Part shown: positions 25,472 through 34,692 of the stretch, in pieces
Layout of the letters: each line of letters starts with the position of its first letter
How positions within the stretch are numbered: the first letter of the stretch is position 1
Assembly: GCF_019805165.1 (NCBI RefSeq)
Contig: NZ_RWIJ01000002.1
Coordinates: forward strand, 124,001-188,000
Source: Azospirillum sp. 412522
GTDB lineage: Bacteria > Pseudomonadota > Alphaproteobacteria > Azospirillales > Azospirillaceae
DNA: 64,000 nt
Direction of reading: 5' to 3'
The notes under the pieces: model-generated
Databases searched by the model: none
What the model saw: only the letters and a program-made list of their open reading frames with translations
What the model was told of the DNA's origin: nothing
Translations under genes and position numbers: made by a program

Positions 25472-25487
25472 CGGGGTCGTTCGGGGT

Positions 25488-25517
25488 CGGCGCCCCGCTG
25501 ACGCACGGGGGGCGCCG
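25488..25517. terminator. Hairpin between converging genes
   Basis: CGGCGCCCC (25488-25496) and GGGGCGCCG (25509-25517) form a nine-pair GC stem with a twelve-base loop, placed between the plus-strand lyase gene and the minus-strand permease gene that converge here. It lacks a T-run but is well placed to end transcripts from both sides. Confidence 0.55.
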
Positions 25518-25528
25518 GTCATGGGCTG

Positions 25529-26317
25529 TCATTCGGGGCGAGGTGGGGCGCGGCGCGGCACGAGCAGCCGGCGGAGTCCCGCTACCCCGGCGTAGAGCAC
25601 GAGTCCCAGCAGGCAAAGCTGCAGGACGATGGCGAACATCTGCGCCGTCTCATAGGAGTTGATCCGGCTTACCAGCAGGTATCCCAGTCCGGAGCTTCCG
25701 GAGATGAACTCCGCCACCACGGCGCCGACGAGGGCCAGGACGATGCCGACCTCCAGGCCGGTGGCGATGAAGGGCAGGGCATAGGGAAGCTCCAGGCGGC
25801 GGAGCACCTGGAAACGGCCGGCGTCGAAGGAGGCCATCACGTCGCGCAGCCCCTCCGGCACGGACCGGATACCGAGCAGCGTGTTCATCATGATCGGGTA
25901 GAAGGGCAGGATGGCCGAGGTGAGGATCTTCGGGCCGAGGCCGAACCCCATCCACACCACGAACAGCGGGATCAGCGCCACCTTCGGAAGCACCTGAAAG
26001 GCGACGATGAAGGGCTTCGACAGGCGCTCCAGCGTCGGCGACAGAGAGAGCAGGATCCCTGCCGCCACCCCGAGGACGGTCGCCAGAAGAAAGCCAGAGA
26101 CCGCCCCGGCGAAGGTCATGGCCGTGTGGCTCCAGGCCCGTGCGCTGGACAGCAGCAGCACCCACTCCGCCAGCACCGGCCGGGGCGGGGGAAGGATGAA
26201 GGGAGAGACGTTCCAGATGGTGACGAACCCCTGCCAGGCCAGCAGCCCTGCCGCCAGCAGGCAGGGGGTGACCAGCCATGGCAGCCAGACCGCGTCGCGC
26301 AGCCGGACCCTCTTCAT
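25529..26317 (-). CDS. ABC transporter permease (NMT1/sulfonate-nitrate class)
   Basis: This 262-residue permease has about six membrane segments and an EAA loop (VMASFDAGRFQVLRRLELPYALP). It is similar in type to SsuC and ThiX. It is the last gene of a three-gene importer transcribed leftwards, and its ATG overlaps the TGA of the ATPase gene (ATGA at 26314-26317). The substrate is unknown. Confidence 0.86.
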   Translation of the reverse strand: MKRVRLRDAVWLPWLVTPCLLAAGLLAWQGFVTIWNVSPFILPPPRPVLAEWVLLLSSARAWSHTAMTFAGAVSGFLLATVLGVAAGILLSLSPTLERLSKPFIVAFQVLPKVALIPLFVVWMGFGLGPKILTSAILPFYPIMMNTLLGIRSVPEGLRDVMASFDAGRFQVLRRLELPYALPFIATGLEVGIVLALVGAVVAEFISGSSGLGYLLVSRINSYETAQMFAIVLQLCLLGLVLYAGVAGLRRLLVPRRAPPRPE

Positions 26318-27111
26318 GGCCGCCCCATCAGCCCGGCCAGCCGGTCGTGGAGGTCGTGTACCGTCCGCTGGAACTCCGGTGAATAGGTGAGGTCGCGGGT
26401 CCTGGGCCTGGGGAAGGGTACGTCGATCACACTGTCGATGCGCCCTGGCCCCGGCGTGAACAGGACGATCCGGTCAGCCAGGAATGCCGCCTCCGCCATC
26501 GAATGGGTCACCAGGATGATTGTCTTGCCCGTCGCGAGCCAGAGCCTCTGAAGCTCCATGTTCAGGGCCTCGCGGGAGATCGCGTCGAGCGCGGCGAAGG
26601 GTTCGTCCATCAGCAGCACGTCGGGATCGTAGGACAGCGCCCGCGCGATCGCCACCCGCTGGCACATGCCGCCGGAAATCTCGTGCGGCATCCGGGCGCC
26701 GATGTCGGCGGCACCGGCCAGCGCCAGCATCGCCCGCGCATAGGGCAGCCGTTCCGCGCGCGGCAGCCGTGCGCGCAGATCCAGCGGCAGCAGCACATTC
26801 TCCTCGACCGTCAGCCAGGGGAACAGGGACGAATCCTGGAAGACAAGTCCCAGCCTCGACCGAAGTTCCTTCCGGCACCGCCTTCCCTCCCACAGCGGGG
26901 TTCCGGCGATGGCGATGGTCCCCGAGGTCGGCTCCAGCAGCCCGCCGATCATGCGCAGCAGGGTGGTCTTGCCGCATCCCGACGGTCCGAGAAAGACGAC
27001 GAATTCGCCCTCGGCGATGGAAAGGCTGCCGGGCAGCAGCGCGGGGGCGGCAGCACCGCCGGGATCGAAGGTCTTCCCGACCTCCGTCAGGGCGATCAGG
27101 GGCCGCCGCAT
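26314..27111 (-). CDS. ABC transporter ATP-binding protein (NMT1-type importer)
   Basis: This 265-residue ATPase has Walker A GPSGCGKTT (about 42-50), the signature [15 protein letters not shown], Walker B VLLMDEPFAALD and H-loop THSMAEAAFL. The start chosen is the ATG at 27111. A GTG at 27126 overlapping the upstream gene's TGA (GTGA) would add five residues and is a credible alternative. It belongs with the permease at 25529 and the binding protein at 27123. Confidence 0.85.
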   Translation of the reverse strand: MRRPLIALTEVGKTFDPGGAAAPALLPGSLSIAEGEFVVFLGPSGCGKTTLLRMIGGLLEPTSGTIAIAGTPLWEGRRCRKELRSRLGLVFQDSSLFPWLTVEENVLLPLDLRARLPRAERLPYARAMLALAGAADIGARMPHEISGGMCQRVAIARALSYDPDVLLMDEPFAALDAISREALNMELQRLWLATGKTIILVTHSMAEAAFLADRIVLFTPGPGRIDSVIDVPFPRPRTRDLTYSPEFQRTVHDLHDRLAGLMGRP

Positions 27112-27122
27112 GTCGCCGTCGC

Positions 27123-28130
27123 TCACAGCGCGTCGATGAACCGATTGGTGTAAAGGTCCTCCTGCTTCAGATTCGGCGGTGCGAACCCGCAGGCGACCAT
27201 CAGGTCGTAGGCGCTCTGCCAACGCCGGGGCACGTTGCGCAACAGGTTCTCCCGACCGTCCGCCAGCAGGAAGCCGATGTTCTCCTGATAGATGGCGGCG
27301 GCAAGCTCCTGGTTGCGGGTTTCGGCCATGTCGTAGCGCTCCAGGACCTTCAGCGCGTCCGCGATGGCGACCTTCCCGTCGATCAGGTCGAGCAGCGCGG
27401 TGCGGACGGCGCGGACGTAGCGCTGGATCAGCGGCTCATGCCGCGCGATCACCTCGCGCTTGCCCGAGTAGCAGAAGCCCGGAGTCGGAGCGACGGTGTC
27501 CGTGTTCCAAACATGAACGGGCTGGCCGCTCCTGCGCAATGCGACCGCGACGCTGGGGGTGACGAAATAGGCGTCGATCCGGCCCTGGCGGATCAGGTCG
27601 AGCCCCGCCGGCGAGTTGTTCACGACCACCCGGTTGACGCTGGCGCGATCCGCGCCGCGGGCGACCAGCATGATGTCGAGCAGCGTTTCCGTGGTGCCGC
27701 CGACCGACTGGATGCCGATGTTGCGGTTCGCCATGTCCTGCGGCCCGGTCACCGGCTTGTCCTGCAGGCTGACGACGAACCAGGGGGACGATTGCTGCAC
27801 CGTGCCGAAGGCGACCAGATCGCGGCCTGCCGGCTGCCCGTTGGCCCGGATGTGATCGACCGCCCCGATGCGGGCGATCGACGCGTTTCCGCCCATCACC
27901 TGCTGCAAAGCCATGGAGGAACCGCGACCCTCCTCGATGCCGACCTTCAGCCCCTCGCGTTCGAAATATCCGCCCGCCTGGGCGAACAGCACGTCGATGA
28001 AAGCCAGGATGAGCTGATTGGGCAGCACGATGGAAAGAGCATCCTGCGCCTGCGCGCCCAGCGGCCTTACCGAGGCCAGGAACATGCCCGCCGTCGTGGC
28101 CGCGAGCATATTCCGCCGATTTACAGTCAT
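27123..28130 (-). CDS. ABC transporter substrate-binding protein (NMT1/THI5-like)
   Basis: This 335-residue periplasmic binding protein has an N-terminal leader (NRRNMLAATTAGMFLASV) and an NMT1-like fold (GSSMALQQVMGGNASIARIGAV). Such proteins bind small nitrogen- or sulfur-containing organic ligands. The ATG at 28130 has a GGAAC ribosome binding site, while an in-frame ATG four codons upstream has none. It heads a three-gene importer operon. Nothing adjacent reveals the ligand. Confidence 0.83.
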   Translation of the reverse strand: MTVNRRNMLAATTAGMFLASVRPLGAQAQDALSIVLPNQLILAFIDVLFAQAGGYFEREGLKVGIEEGRGSSMALQQVMGGNASIARIGAVDHIRANGQPAGRDLVAFGTVQQSSPWFVVSLQDKPVTGPQDMANRNIGIQSVGGTTETLLDIMLVARGADRASVNRVVVNNSPAGLDLIRQGRIDAYFVTPSVAVALRRSGQPVHVWNTDTVAPTPGFCYSGKREVIARHEPLIQRYVRAVRTALLDLIDGKVAIADALKVLERYDMAETRNQELAAAIYQENIGFLLADGRENLLRNVPRRWQSAYDLMVACGFAPPNLKQEDLYTNRFIDAL

Positions 28131-28422
28131 GTCCCGTTCCATGAAAGAGGCCAGAAATCAAAGGGAAGGCAGTGGATGCCGCGCATGCCCGTCGCTTTTC
28201 CGGAGGTGCATGCATACAAAGGAATATTGCGGAGCTTCAGATGCTTGCCAAGTCCCTTCCGACGCAGGGCCGCCGCCCCGGCTCCCCGATATGCGGAAAG
28301 CCGCAGCGGTCTTTACAACGCTTTACTCGCTTACGGCCCGCCGTCCGGCCACACTCTGCCTCGGAACAATCCAGACAGGAGCAGGGGCCATGGCTCACCT
28401 TTCCGCCCAGGAGGACGGTGCG
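28131..28422. promoter_or_regulatory. Divergent intergenic region
   Basis: The region separates the minus-strand importer from the plus-strand hypothetical gene at 28423. It contains a TGCATGCA palindrome at 28207-28214 but no strong promoter or longer dyad that I can identify. An alternative, longer start for the hypothetical protein at 28390 falls inside this stretch. Confidence 0.3.
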
Positions 28423-28830
28423 ATGTCGTCTTTGCCGCAGCAACGGTGGTCCGACGCCGAAGCCCTTGCGATGCAGTTGCACGCATTCGGAGACCTCGAG
28501 ATCAACTCCTACGTCTCCTACGTCAGGACGCTGGTCAATGCAGTCACCTCCATCCGTCTGGCATCGGACGCGCGGCGGCGGTGGGTGGAACGCAACGGTG
28601 CCGGCTGCCCCGACGCGGAAAAGATGTCCCGCCTGATCGAGTCCGAGATGGACCGCGCCGACGACATGGCGCACCGCATCATCGGGCTGATCGCCTCGGT
28701 GCGCGAGGCCTCCGCTTCGCCGCTGCTTCCCGCCAAGCGCGCCGAAGCCGCAGCGGTCTCCACCTTCCGCTCGGCTCCGGGGTTGCGGACAGTGCGGCGG
28801 GAAGAGCAGGCCTGGGTCCGGCATGGCTGA
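28423..28830 (+). CDS. Hypothetical helical protein
   Basis: This 135-residue protein matches no family I recognise. It is mostly helical, with acidic and basic residues mixed (RLIESEMDRADDMAHRIIGL), no signal peptide and no cysteines in CxxC motifs. The ATG at 28423 follows an AGGAGG ribosome binding site eight bases upstream; an in-frame ATG at 28390 is possible. The next gene, an OYE-like protein, starts 72 bases downstream on the same strand. Confidence 0.55.
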   Translation: MSSLPQQRWSDAEALAMQLHAFGDLEINSYVSYVRTLVNAVTSIRLASDARRRWVERNGAGCPDAEKMSRLIESEMDRADDMAHRIIGLIASVREASASPLLPAKRAEAAAVSTFRSAPGLRTVRREEQAWVRHG

Positions 28831-28901
28831 GACTGTCCCGATTGAAGCGTCAGCGTCCGAGCGCGCTGCGCTGCGGTTTTGATCCGGTGGAAGGTGCCGG
28901 A

Positions 28902-29816
28902 ATGGAAAAGCTGTTTCTCCCCATCAATATCGGCGCCCTCGACCTCGCCCATCGCGTCGTCACGTCGGCTGCGGTCGATCATAGAAGGATCGGCCACGGA
29001 GGAATTGGCGGGCGCGGTCCGGCGGCCGATCCCTGCGACTGCGTGCGGCATGTCTCGCCGGGGGGGCTGGTCATCACGCCCCCCGTGCCGGTTTCCCTTG
29101 CGGCGGCGTCTCCCCCCTTCCCGGATGGGTTCGACGCGCCGGGGGTTGCCGCGGCCTGGGTCGCGGCAATCGGGGGCGCGCATGCCGGGAAGGCCAAGGT
29201 GGTGGCACGGCTGCGGCACGCGGGGTATCCTCCGGCCTCCGCCGTCTCCCTGAGCGGAGCCGGCATTGATGCGGTGATAGAGGATTTCCGCCGCGCGGCC
29301 GAGCATGCCAGGCTCATCGGGTTCGACGGCGTGGAGATCGATGCGGCGGACGGTTCGCTTCCCGACCAGTTCCTTCAGAACGGGGTGAACAGGCGTGCCG
29401 ACCGCTATGGCGGCTCCGTGCAGAACCGGGTGAACTTCCTCTGCGAGCTTGTCGATGCGGTGACCGGCGTCTGGACGGCGGAGCGGGTTGGCGTCCGCCT
29501 GTCGCCGTTCGGCAGGTTCCGCGGCATGTCGGATTCCGATCCCGCCACCCTGTTCGCGACGCTTCTGACGGCGCTGGGCGGGCAGGAACTGCCGTTCGTC
29601 CATCTCGTCCGCACCGACGCGGACGGGGCGCCGCTCGGCCATCTGCCATATGAGGATCACGGCGGCGCCGCCCGCATCCGCGCGGCCTTTCCGTCGGCGA
29701 TCATCGTGTCCGGCGCCTTCACCCGGGAGCGCGCCGTGGAACTGGTGAGAAGCCGCTGGGCCGATGCCATCGGGGTCGAAACCAGGATGCTGAACGATCC
29801 TGCCGACGCCGGGTGA
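28902..29816 (+). CDS. Old Yellow Enzyme-like protein lacking catalytic residues (possible pseudoenzyme)
   Basis: This 304-residue protein resembles NemA/OYE flavin oxidoreductases: LFLPINIGALDLAHRVV at the start and DQFLQNGVNRRADRYGGS in the middle. Active OYE enzymes carry a His/His (or His/Asn) pair and a tyrosine in the VEIHxAHGYL motif. Here the motif reads VEIDAADGSL, with Asp147, Asp150 and Ser152 at those positions. It is also about 60 residues shorter than the family, with deletions near the N-terminus and a missing C-terminal flavin phosphate segment. The frame is intact, so it is a diverged paralogue or an old decaying gene; normal ene-reductase activity is unlikely. Confidence 0.7.
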   Translation: MEKLFLPINIGALDLAHRVVTSAAVDHRRIGHGGIGGRGPAADPCDCVRHVSPGGLVITPPVPVSLAAASPPFPDGFDAPGVAAAWVAAIGGAHAGKAKVVARLRHAGYPPASAVSLSGAGIDAVIEDFRRAAEHARLIGFDGVEIDAADGSLPDQFLQNGVNRRADRYGGSVQNRVNFLCELVDAVTGVWTAERVGVRLSPFGRFRGMSDSDPATLFATLLTALGGQELPFVHLVRTDADGAPLGHLPYEDHGGAARIRAAFPSAIIVSGAFTRERAVELVRSRWADAIGVETRMLNDPADAG

Positions 29817-30001
29817 CGTCTTGCGCGCAAGAACTCCCCCTGCGCCGCTCCCTGCCGCCGTCATGATGCGTTGACCTGTGGCGAAGCGCACGTATCATGG
29901 GGCAAGTCTTACGTATGCATAGCGCTGGAAAATGACGCTTTCTACCCTTGGCTGAGGTGCCTCATTCCGACCGTTCCGCGGTTTCCCAATCGCGGTCCGC
30001 G
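29817..30001 (+). promoter_or_regulatory. Promoter region of the large regulator gene
   Basis: This gap after the OYE-like gene contains a perfect ten-base palindrome TTGCGCGCAA at 29821-29830 and a moderately AT-rich stretch around 29890-29945. No further structure stands out. The regulator start is uncertain (TTG at 29948, ATG at 30002 or ATG at 30014), so part of this stretch could be coding. Confidence 0.35.
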
Positions 30002-32800
30002 ATGGGTCCCGCCATGGAGCAGAACGAGGTCATCTTCGGACCCTTCCGCTTTTCCCCGATTCGGGGGCTGCTGAAGGACGGCGTGGCCGTCAAGGTGGGA
30101 AGCCGGCCCCAGGCGATTCTCGCCCTGCTTCTGGAACAGGCCGGCGCAGTCGTCAGCAACCGCGACATCATGGCCCGAGTCTGGCCGGGGCTGTTCGTCG
30201 AAGAGGCGAACATCCGCGTCCATATCGGCTCCCTGCGCAAGCTGTTGGGCAAGGACGAAAGCGGCACGGACTATATCGAGAACATTCCGGCGCAAGGCTA
30301 CCGCTTCATCGGGACCGTCCGGACGCCGGACGCCGGCGAAAGCGCCGACACGGTCGCCCTGCGGCCGTCCGCACCGGATGCGGATCCGTCCGCCCTGCTG
30401 CCCCGCAACATCGACCGGTTGATTGGACGCGACGAAACGATCGACGACATCGTGCGGAAGCTGGCGGAGAAGAGCTTCGTCACCATCACCGGCGTCGGTG
30501 GAATTGGAAAGACCAGCGTCGCCGTCGAAGTGGCGCAGATGTCGGCGGGCGGCCACCGGGACGGCATCCATTTCGTGGATCTCAGCACGCTGTCGGATCC
30601 GACGCTGGTGTGCGCCACCATCGCGCAGGCGATGAAGCTGCCCGGCGGCAAAGGAGGCCTGGAGGGCTTCCTTGCGACTGTCAAGGGGTTGGATACCCTG
30701 CTGATCCTCGACAATTGCGAACATCTGATCGAAGAGGTCGCCGTCGTCGTCGAGGGCATCCTGACGATGGCGCGCGACATCGACATCCTGGTGACCAGCC
30801 GGGAAATCCTGCGTGCGCAGGGCGAGTGGGTCTACCGCCTGCCCCCCTTGTCCGTTCCGCCGGGAGAGGAACAGGCGCTGACCGCCGAGGAGGCGCTGAA
30901 ATATCCGGCGGTGGAGCTGTTCGTCGAACGGGTGTCGTCCGGCGACGGGATGTTCAGCCTGTCGGATGCCGATGCCCCGGTCGCCGCGGAGCTTTGCCGC
31001 CATCTGGACGGCGTTCCGCTCGCCCTGGAACTGGCGGCGGCCCGCGTGCCCCTGCTGGGCATCCATGGTTTGGCGGCAAGCCTGGACCGGGCCTTCGACG
31101 TCCTGCGCGGCGGCCGCCGCACCGCGCTGCCCCGTCACCAGACCCTTCGGGCCACTCTGGAATGGAGCCATCGTCTGCTGGACGAGCGGGAGCGCGTCGT
31201 CCTGCGCCGGCTTTCCGCCATCCGCGGGTCCTTCACCGGCGACCTTTCCATCGGCGTCGCGGCCTTCGGCGCGATTTCCGAGGAGGATGTCGTCGAGGGG
31301 ATTTCGGAGCTGTCCAGGAAGTCGCTGCTGTCGGTCGAGCACCGGCAGCAGAGCGTCCAGTTCCGCCTGCTGGAAACCACACGGCAGTACGCGGCCGAAC
31401 GGCTTCGGGAAAGCGGCGAGACCGACGTGGTCTGCCGCAATCTGGCGCGGCATCTCTGCCGGATGCTGGCCGGATCGCAGTCGACCAATACGGTGGCCTG
31501 GAACGCCGTGTACGGGACGCGGGTGGACGATGTCCGCAGCGCGCTGGAATGGTCGCTATCGCCTGCCGGAGAACTGGCGACCGCCGTCGACCTGACCGTC
31601 GCGTCGGCCCCGATGTGGTTCCAGCTGTCGCTGACGGACGAGTTCCGCCGACGCGCCGAGACGGTGCTCCAGGCGCTCCGGCGGCAGGCGGAACCGGACC
31701 TGCGGTCGGAGATGGCGATCACCGCGCATCTTGGGCCGGCGCTGTGGAACTCGCTCGGCCCGGCGCCGGAGGTCCTGACCGTGCTGCTGCGCGGCCTGGA
31801 CCTGTCGCGGCAGCTCGGCGACGTCGGGTATCAGCGCCGTGCCCTGTGGGGGCTGTGGCTCCATTATCTGGCGCTGGAGAAGGACCATGAAGCGCTGGAG
31901 GCGGCGGAGCGATTCGGGGAATTGCTGGGAACTCCCGCCGATCCGGGGGCGGAGTCCATGCACCAACGCATGATGGCCCTCGGCCTCCTCACGGTGGGCG
32001 AGTTCGACCGCGCCCGCGGCTTCGCGGAGCAGTGCCTGAGCGTGCCGGCCCCGAACACCGGGGCGAGCCTGAGAGGCTACCAGTTCGAACAGCGGATCGT
32101 CTCATACACCCATCTGGCGCGCATATCCTGGATCCAGGGCCATCCGGACCGGGCGCGCGAGGCGATGCACGAGGCGGTGGAGCAGGCGCTGGCCTCCGGA
32201 CATGCGCTTTCCTTGTGTTTCGCGCTGTCGCTCGGCGCCTGTCCGGTGGCCTTCTGGTGCGGAGACTACGACCTGACGGCGCGCTACGCCGATCTGCTGA
32301 TCGAGAAGACCAGCGAAGGGTCGCTGTTCGTTTGGCGCACCTATGGGTTGTGCTATCAGCTGGCGCTGGAGGCACGGCAGGGCCGGGATGAGCAGATCGT
32401 GGCGCTGCGCCGGTCGTCGCGGTTCGCCGAGCTGTACCGGAACAAGCGCATCCGGATGCTTGCGACCGTCGCCCCGCGCCTGATTTCGTCAGACATCCTG
32501 AAGGAGGCGAACGACGGCCCGACGAACTGGGCGACGGCCGAGCTGCTCCGGCTGAAGTCGGAAGACACTGGCGAGGCTGTGGCGGCGGAGGGGCTGCTGC
32601 GGCGATCCATGGAGGTTGCCGGCGCGCAGGGCGCGCGGTCCTGGAGCCTGCGGACGGCGATGAGCATGGCGAGGCGTTGCATGGACATGGGACGCCGCCA
32701 GGACGCCGCATCCGCGCTGATGCCGGTTTACGACGCCATCACCGAAGGGCGTGACACGCCCGATCTGCTGGAGGCCGCGTCACTCCTGGCGAAGCTCTAG
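30002..32800 (+). CDS. Winged-helix/NB-ARC ATPase/TPR transcriptional regulator
   Basis: This protein of about 932 residues has three parts. An OmpR/PhoB-type winged helix (about 8-105: FGPFRFSPIRGLL to GYRFIGTV) is followed by an NB-ARC/STAND ATPase with P-loop GVGGIGKTS near 164-172, LLILDNCEHL Walker B and LVTSR sensor. The C-terminal half is helical and repeat-rich like TPR domains. Such proteins are signal-gated transcription factors that may oligomerise on ATP binding. Alternative starts are TTG at 29948 and ATG at 30014; none has a strong ribosome binding site. Its targets are unknown; the OYE-like gene just upstream is on the same strand. Confidence 0.85.
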   Translation: MGPAMEQNEVIFGPFRFSPIRGLLKDGVAVKVGSRPQAILALLLEQAGAVVSNRDIMARVWPGLFVEEANIRVHIGSLRKLLGKDESGTDYIENIPAQGYRFIGTVRTPDAGESADTVALRPSAPDADPSALLPRNIDRLIGRDETIDDIVRKLAEKSFVTITGVGGIGKTSVAVEVAQMSAGGHRDGIHFVDLSTLSDPTLVCATIAQAMKLPGGKGGLEGFLATVKGLDTLLILDNCEHLIEEVAVVVEGILTMARDIDILVTSREILRAQGEWVYRLPPLSVPPGEEQALTAEEALKYPAVELFVERVSSGDGMFSLSDADAPVAAELCRHLDGVPLALELAAARVPLLGIHGLAASLDRAFDVLRGGRRTALPRHQTLRATLEWSHRLLDERERVVLRRLSAIRGSFTGDLSIGVAAFGAISEEDVVEGISELSRKSLLSVEHRQQSVQFRLLETTRQYAAERLRESGETDVVCRNLARHLCRMLAGSQSTNTVAWNAVYGTRVDDVRSALEWSLSPAGELATAVDLTVASAPMWFQLSLTDEFRRRAETVLQALRRQAEPDLRSEMAITAHLGPALWNSLGPAPEVLTVLLRGLDLSRQLGDVGYQRRALWGLWLHYLALEKDHEALEAAERFGELLGTPADPGAESMHQRMMALGLLTVGEFDRARGFAEQCLSVPAPNTGASLRGYQFEQRIVSYTHLARISWIQGHPDRAREAMHEAVEQALASGHALSLCFALSLGACPVAFWCGDYDLTARYADLLIEKTSEGSLFVWRTYGLCYQLALEARQGRDEQIVALRRSSRFAELYRNKRIRMLATVAPRLISSDILKEANDGPTNWATAELLRLKSEDTGEAVAAEGLLRRSMEVAGAQGARSWSLRTAMSMARRCMDMGRRQDAASALMPVYDAITEGRDTPDLLEAASLLAKL

Positions 32801-32806
32801 CCCGCG

Positions 32807-33517
32807 TCAGCGCAGGCCGATGGCGCGGTCGCGGGCGCTGAGGATGTGCGTGCCGATCGCCGCCTTGGCCCGGTCCGGGTCGCGGGCCCGGATGGCGTGG
32901 ATGATGGCCAGATGCTCGCGCATCGTCGGCACCAGCACGGCGGTGTTCAGCTTGGTCTTCGACTGCTTGATCAGCCGGATCTTGATCTGGTTGACGCGAT
33001 AGGCGTCGGAGACGATGGCGTTGCCCAGCGCGTCGATGATGGTCAGGTGCAGCGCCCAGTCGATGTCCTGCGCCTCCTTCAGCAGGGCGGGCTGGATGCC
33101 GCCGCCAGTATCGGCTTCGGCCTCGGCACAGGCGGCGATGATGCGTTCGTGGTCGTCGAGCAGCCCGGCGATCGTCGCCTCCGGCGCCTCCTGGGCGAAG
33201 ACCGCCACCGCCTCCCGCTCCAGGAACAGGCGGAACTGGAAGGCGTCGCGGATCAGGTTGAGATCGACATGCGCGACCTGCATGCCGCGCTGCGGCACGG
33301 TCTTCACCAGCCCTTCGGCCTCCAGCCGGGGGATCAGCTCGCGGATCGCCCCCAGCGGCAGTTCGGTCAGCTCGACCAGCTCGCGCTGCGAGATGAACTG
33401 CCCGGGGCGGATCTCGTCCGCCAGCAGCCGTTGGGTGAAGCTTTCGTAAGCCCGGCTGCGCAGGTTGACCGTCTCGCGGTCGCGTTTGGCCCCGTCGCGT
33501 TTGGCGAAGGTCTTCAT
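32807..33517 (-). CDS. GntR-family regulator with FCD domain
   Basis: This 236-residue regulator has an N-terminal GntR winged helix (ISQRELVELTELPLGAIREL) and a C-terminal all-helical FCD ligand domain, whose histidine and aspartate residues usually hold a metal and a sugar acid. It is followed in the same direction by nothing and preceded, 29 bases upstream, by the DapA-like gene, with which it is probably co-transcribed. It likely represses this sugar locus; a candidate operator lies at 34500-34517. Confidence 0.88.
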   Translation of the reverse strand: MKTFAKRDGAKRDRETVNLRSRAYESFTQRLLADEIRPGQFISQRELVELTELPLGAIRELIPRLEAEGLVKTVPQRGMQVAHVDLNLIRDAFQFRLFLEREAVAVFAQEAPEATIAGLLDDHERIIAACAEAEADTGGGIQPALLKEAQDIDWALHLTIIDALGNAIVSDAYRVNQIKIRLIKQSKTKLNTAVLVPTMREHLAIIHAIRARDPDRAKAAIGTHILSARDRAIGLR

Positions 33518-33546
33518 CCGTTTGCTGTCCCGTCAGGAGGCCCCGA

Positions 33547-34446
33547 TCAGGCGGCCTTTTCCGCGAAGACCCGGTCAAAGAGGTGGCCGAGCGTCGCGGT
33601 GTCCGCCTGAGACATAGGCAGCAAAGGCGCCCTCACCGTCAACCATGCGCTGTCGCCGGTGGCGTGCGACACCAGCGCCTTCACCGCCGGGGTGACGGGA
33701 TAGCGCAGCACCGCGTCCACCAGCTCGACCAGTGCGGCGTCGTCGCGGCCCTGATGGACCACCGTCCGCAGCCGGCCCGGCACCAGATTGGCCATGCCGG
33801 AAATGGCGCCCTGGCCGCCGTCGCGCACCGCCTGGGCCAGCACCCGCTCGTCGCCGATCAGCACGGCGAGATCGTGGCGGTGGGCGGCGAGAAGCTGCTG
33901 ACTGTAGCTCCAGTCGCCGGCCGAATCCTTGACCCCGATGATCGCCTGCGGGAAGGCGGCCTTCAGCCGGCCGATCAGGTCGATCGACAGTGGGACCGCG
34001 GTGACGGACGGGATGTGGTACAGGATGATGTCGCGCGCCCGGTCGCCCAGCTTGGCGATCAGGCTGGAGAACCAGGCGAACAGCCCGTCGTCCGACACGC
34101 CCTTGAAGTAGAAGGGCGGGGCGACGAGAAGCGCCCGCGCGTCGGCGTCGAGCAGCTGGTTGGCCTGAGCCAGGGCGTCGTGCAGCGACGCGGCGATGAC
34201 GCCGCCGACCACATGGCTGCGGAAATCGATGCCGGCGCCCTTCAGCGCGCCGATCATCTGCTCGCGCGCCACCTGGCCGAGCAGCGGACCCTCTCCCGTG
34301 GTGCCGAACAAGGTGACCGAGTCGCAGCCGTTGGCGAGGCACCAGTCGACATGCCGGGTCAGGCGGGCCAGATCCACGCCGCCATCCTGATGGAACGGGG
34401 TGGTCAGCGCACAGGACAGGCCGAAGCGGCCAGTGGATTGATTCAC
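33547..34446 (-). CDS. DapA-family aldolase (2-keto-3-deoxy sugar acid aldolase-like)
   Basis: This 299-residue protein is a class I aldolase of the dihydrodipicolinate synthase/N-acetylneuraminate lyase family. It has GTTGEGPLL (about 49-55), the Schiff-base lysine Lys173 (IIGVKDSAGDW) and the catalytic tyrosine Tyr143 (ILYHIPS). The start is a GTG at 34446 behind GGGAGA; the frame continues upstream without a better start. In a sugar-acid locus it probably cleaves a 2-keto-3-deoxy acid to pyruvate and an aldehyde. True DapA function is less likely here. Confidence 0.84.
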   Translation of the reverse strand: MNQSTGRFGLSCALTTPFHQDGGVDLARLTRHVDWCLANGCDSVTLFGTTGEGPLLGQVAREQMIGALKGAGIDFRSHVVGGVIAASLHDALAQANQLLDADARALLVAPPFYFKGVSDDGLFAWFSSLIAKLGDRARDIILYHIPSVTAVPLSIDLIGRLKAAFPQAIIGVKDSAGDWSYSQQLLAAHRHDLAVLIGDERVLAQAVRDGGQGAISGMANLVPGRLRTVVHQGRDDAALVELVDAVLRYPVTPAVKALVSHATGDSAWLTVRAPLLPMSQADTATLGHLFDRVFAEKAA

Positions 34447-34499
34447 TTTGCGTTTCTCCCAGGAACGGCGGATCGGTCGGCCGGCAGGCTGCCGCGTTA

Positions 34500-34517
34500 C
34501 CACTAACATGTTACTGG
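34500..34517. promoter_or_regulatory. Candidate GntR operator in the divergent promoter
   Basis: CCACTAACATGTTACTGG is an 18-base dyad around the perfect palindrome TAACATGTTA (34504-34513), with a single mismatched pair in the flanks. It lies between the divergent DapA-like gene (start 34446) and the sugar-binding protein gene (start 34693). It suits the GntR protein encoded at 32807. The rest of the 34447-34692 gap shows no other clear element. Confidence 0.55.
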
Positions 34518-34692
34518 GATGTTTTTCATTTGCAAGAGGGGTGTGCAGGAATTATACGTTGACCCAGCAATCAAACCGGTGGCGGAGCGGATCCGTGTCG
34601 CTCACAGTGTCCGCCGCAACAGGCAAATCTGGGCGAGTCCGGGCGCCCAAGGTCCAGGCGATAACGGGCCGGATGAAAGCAGGGAGGAGTGC

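Noticed and set aside
26520..28901. Upstream continuation of the open frame that ends in the OYE-like protein
   Set aside because: This part is antisense to the ABC transporter genes and overlaps the hypothetical gene; its translation shows no domain. The OYE homology begins only at 28902.
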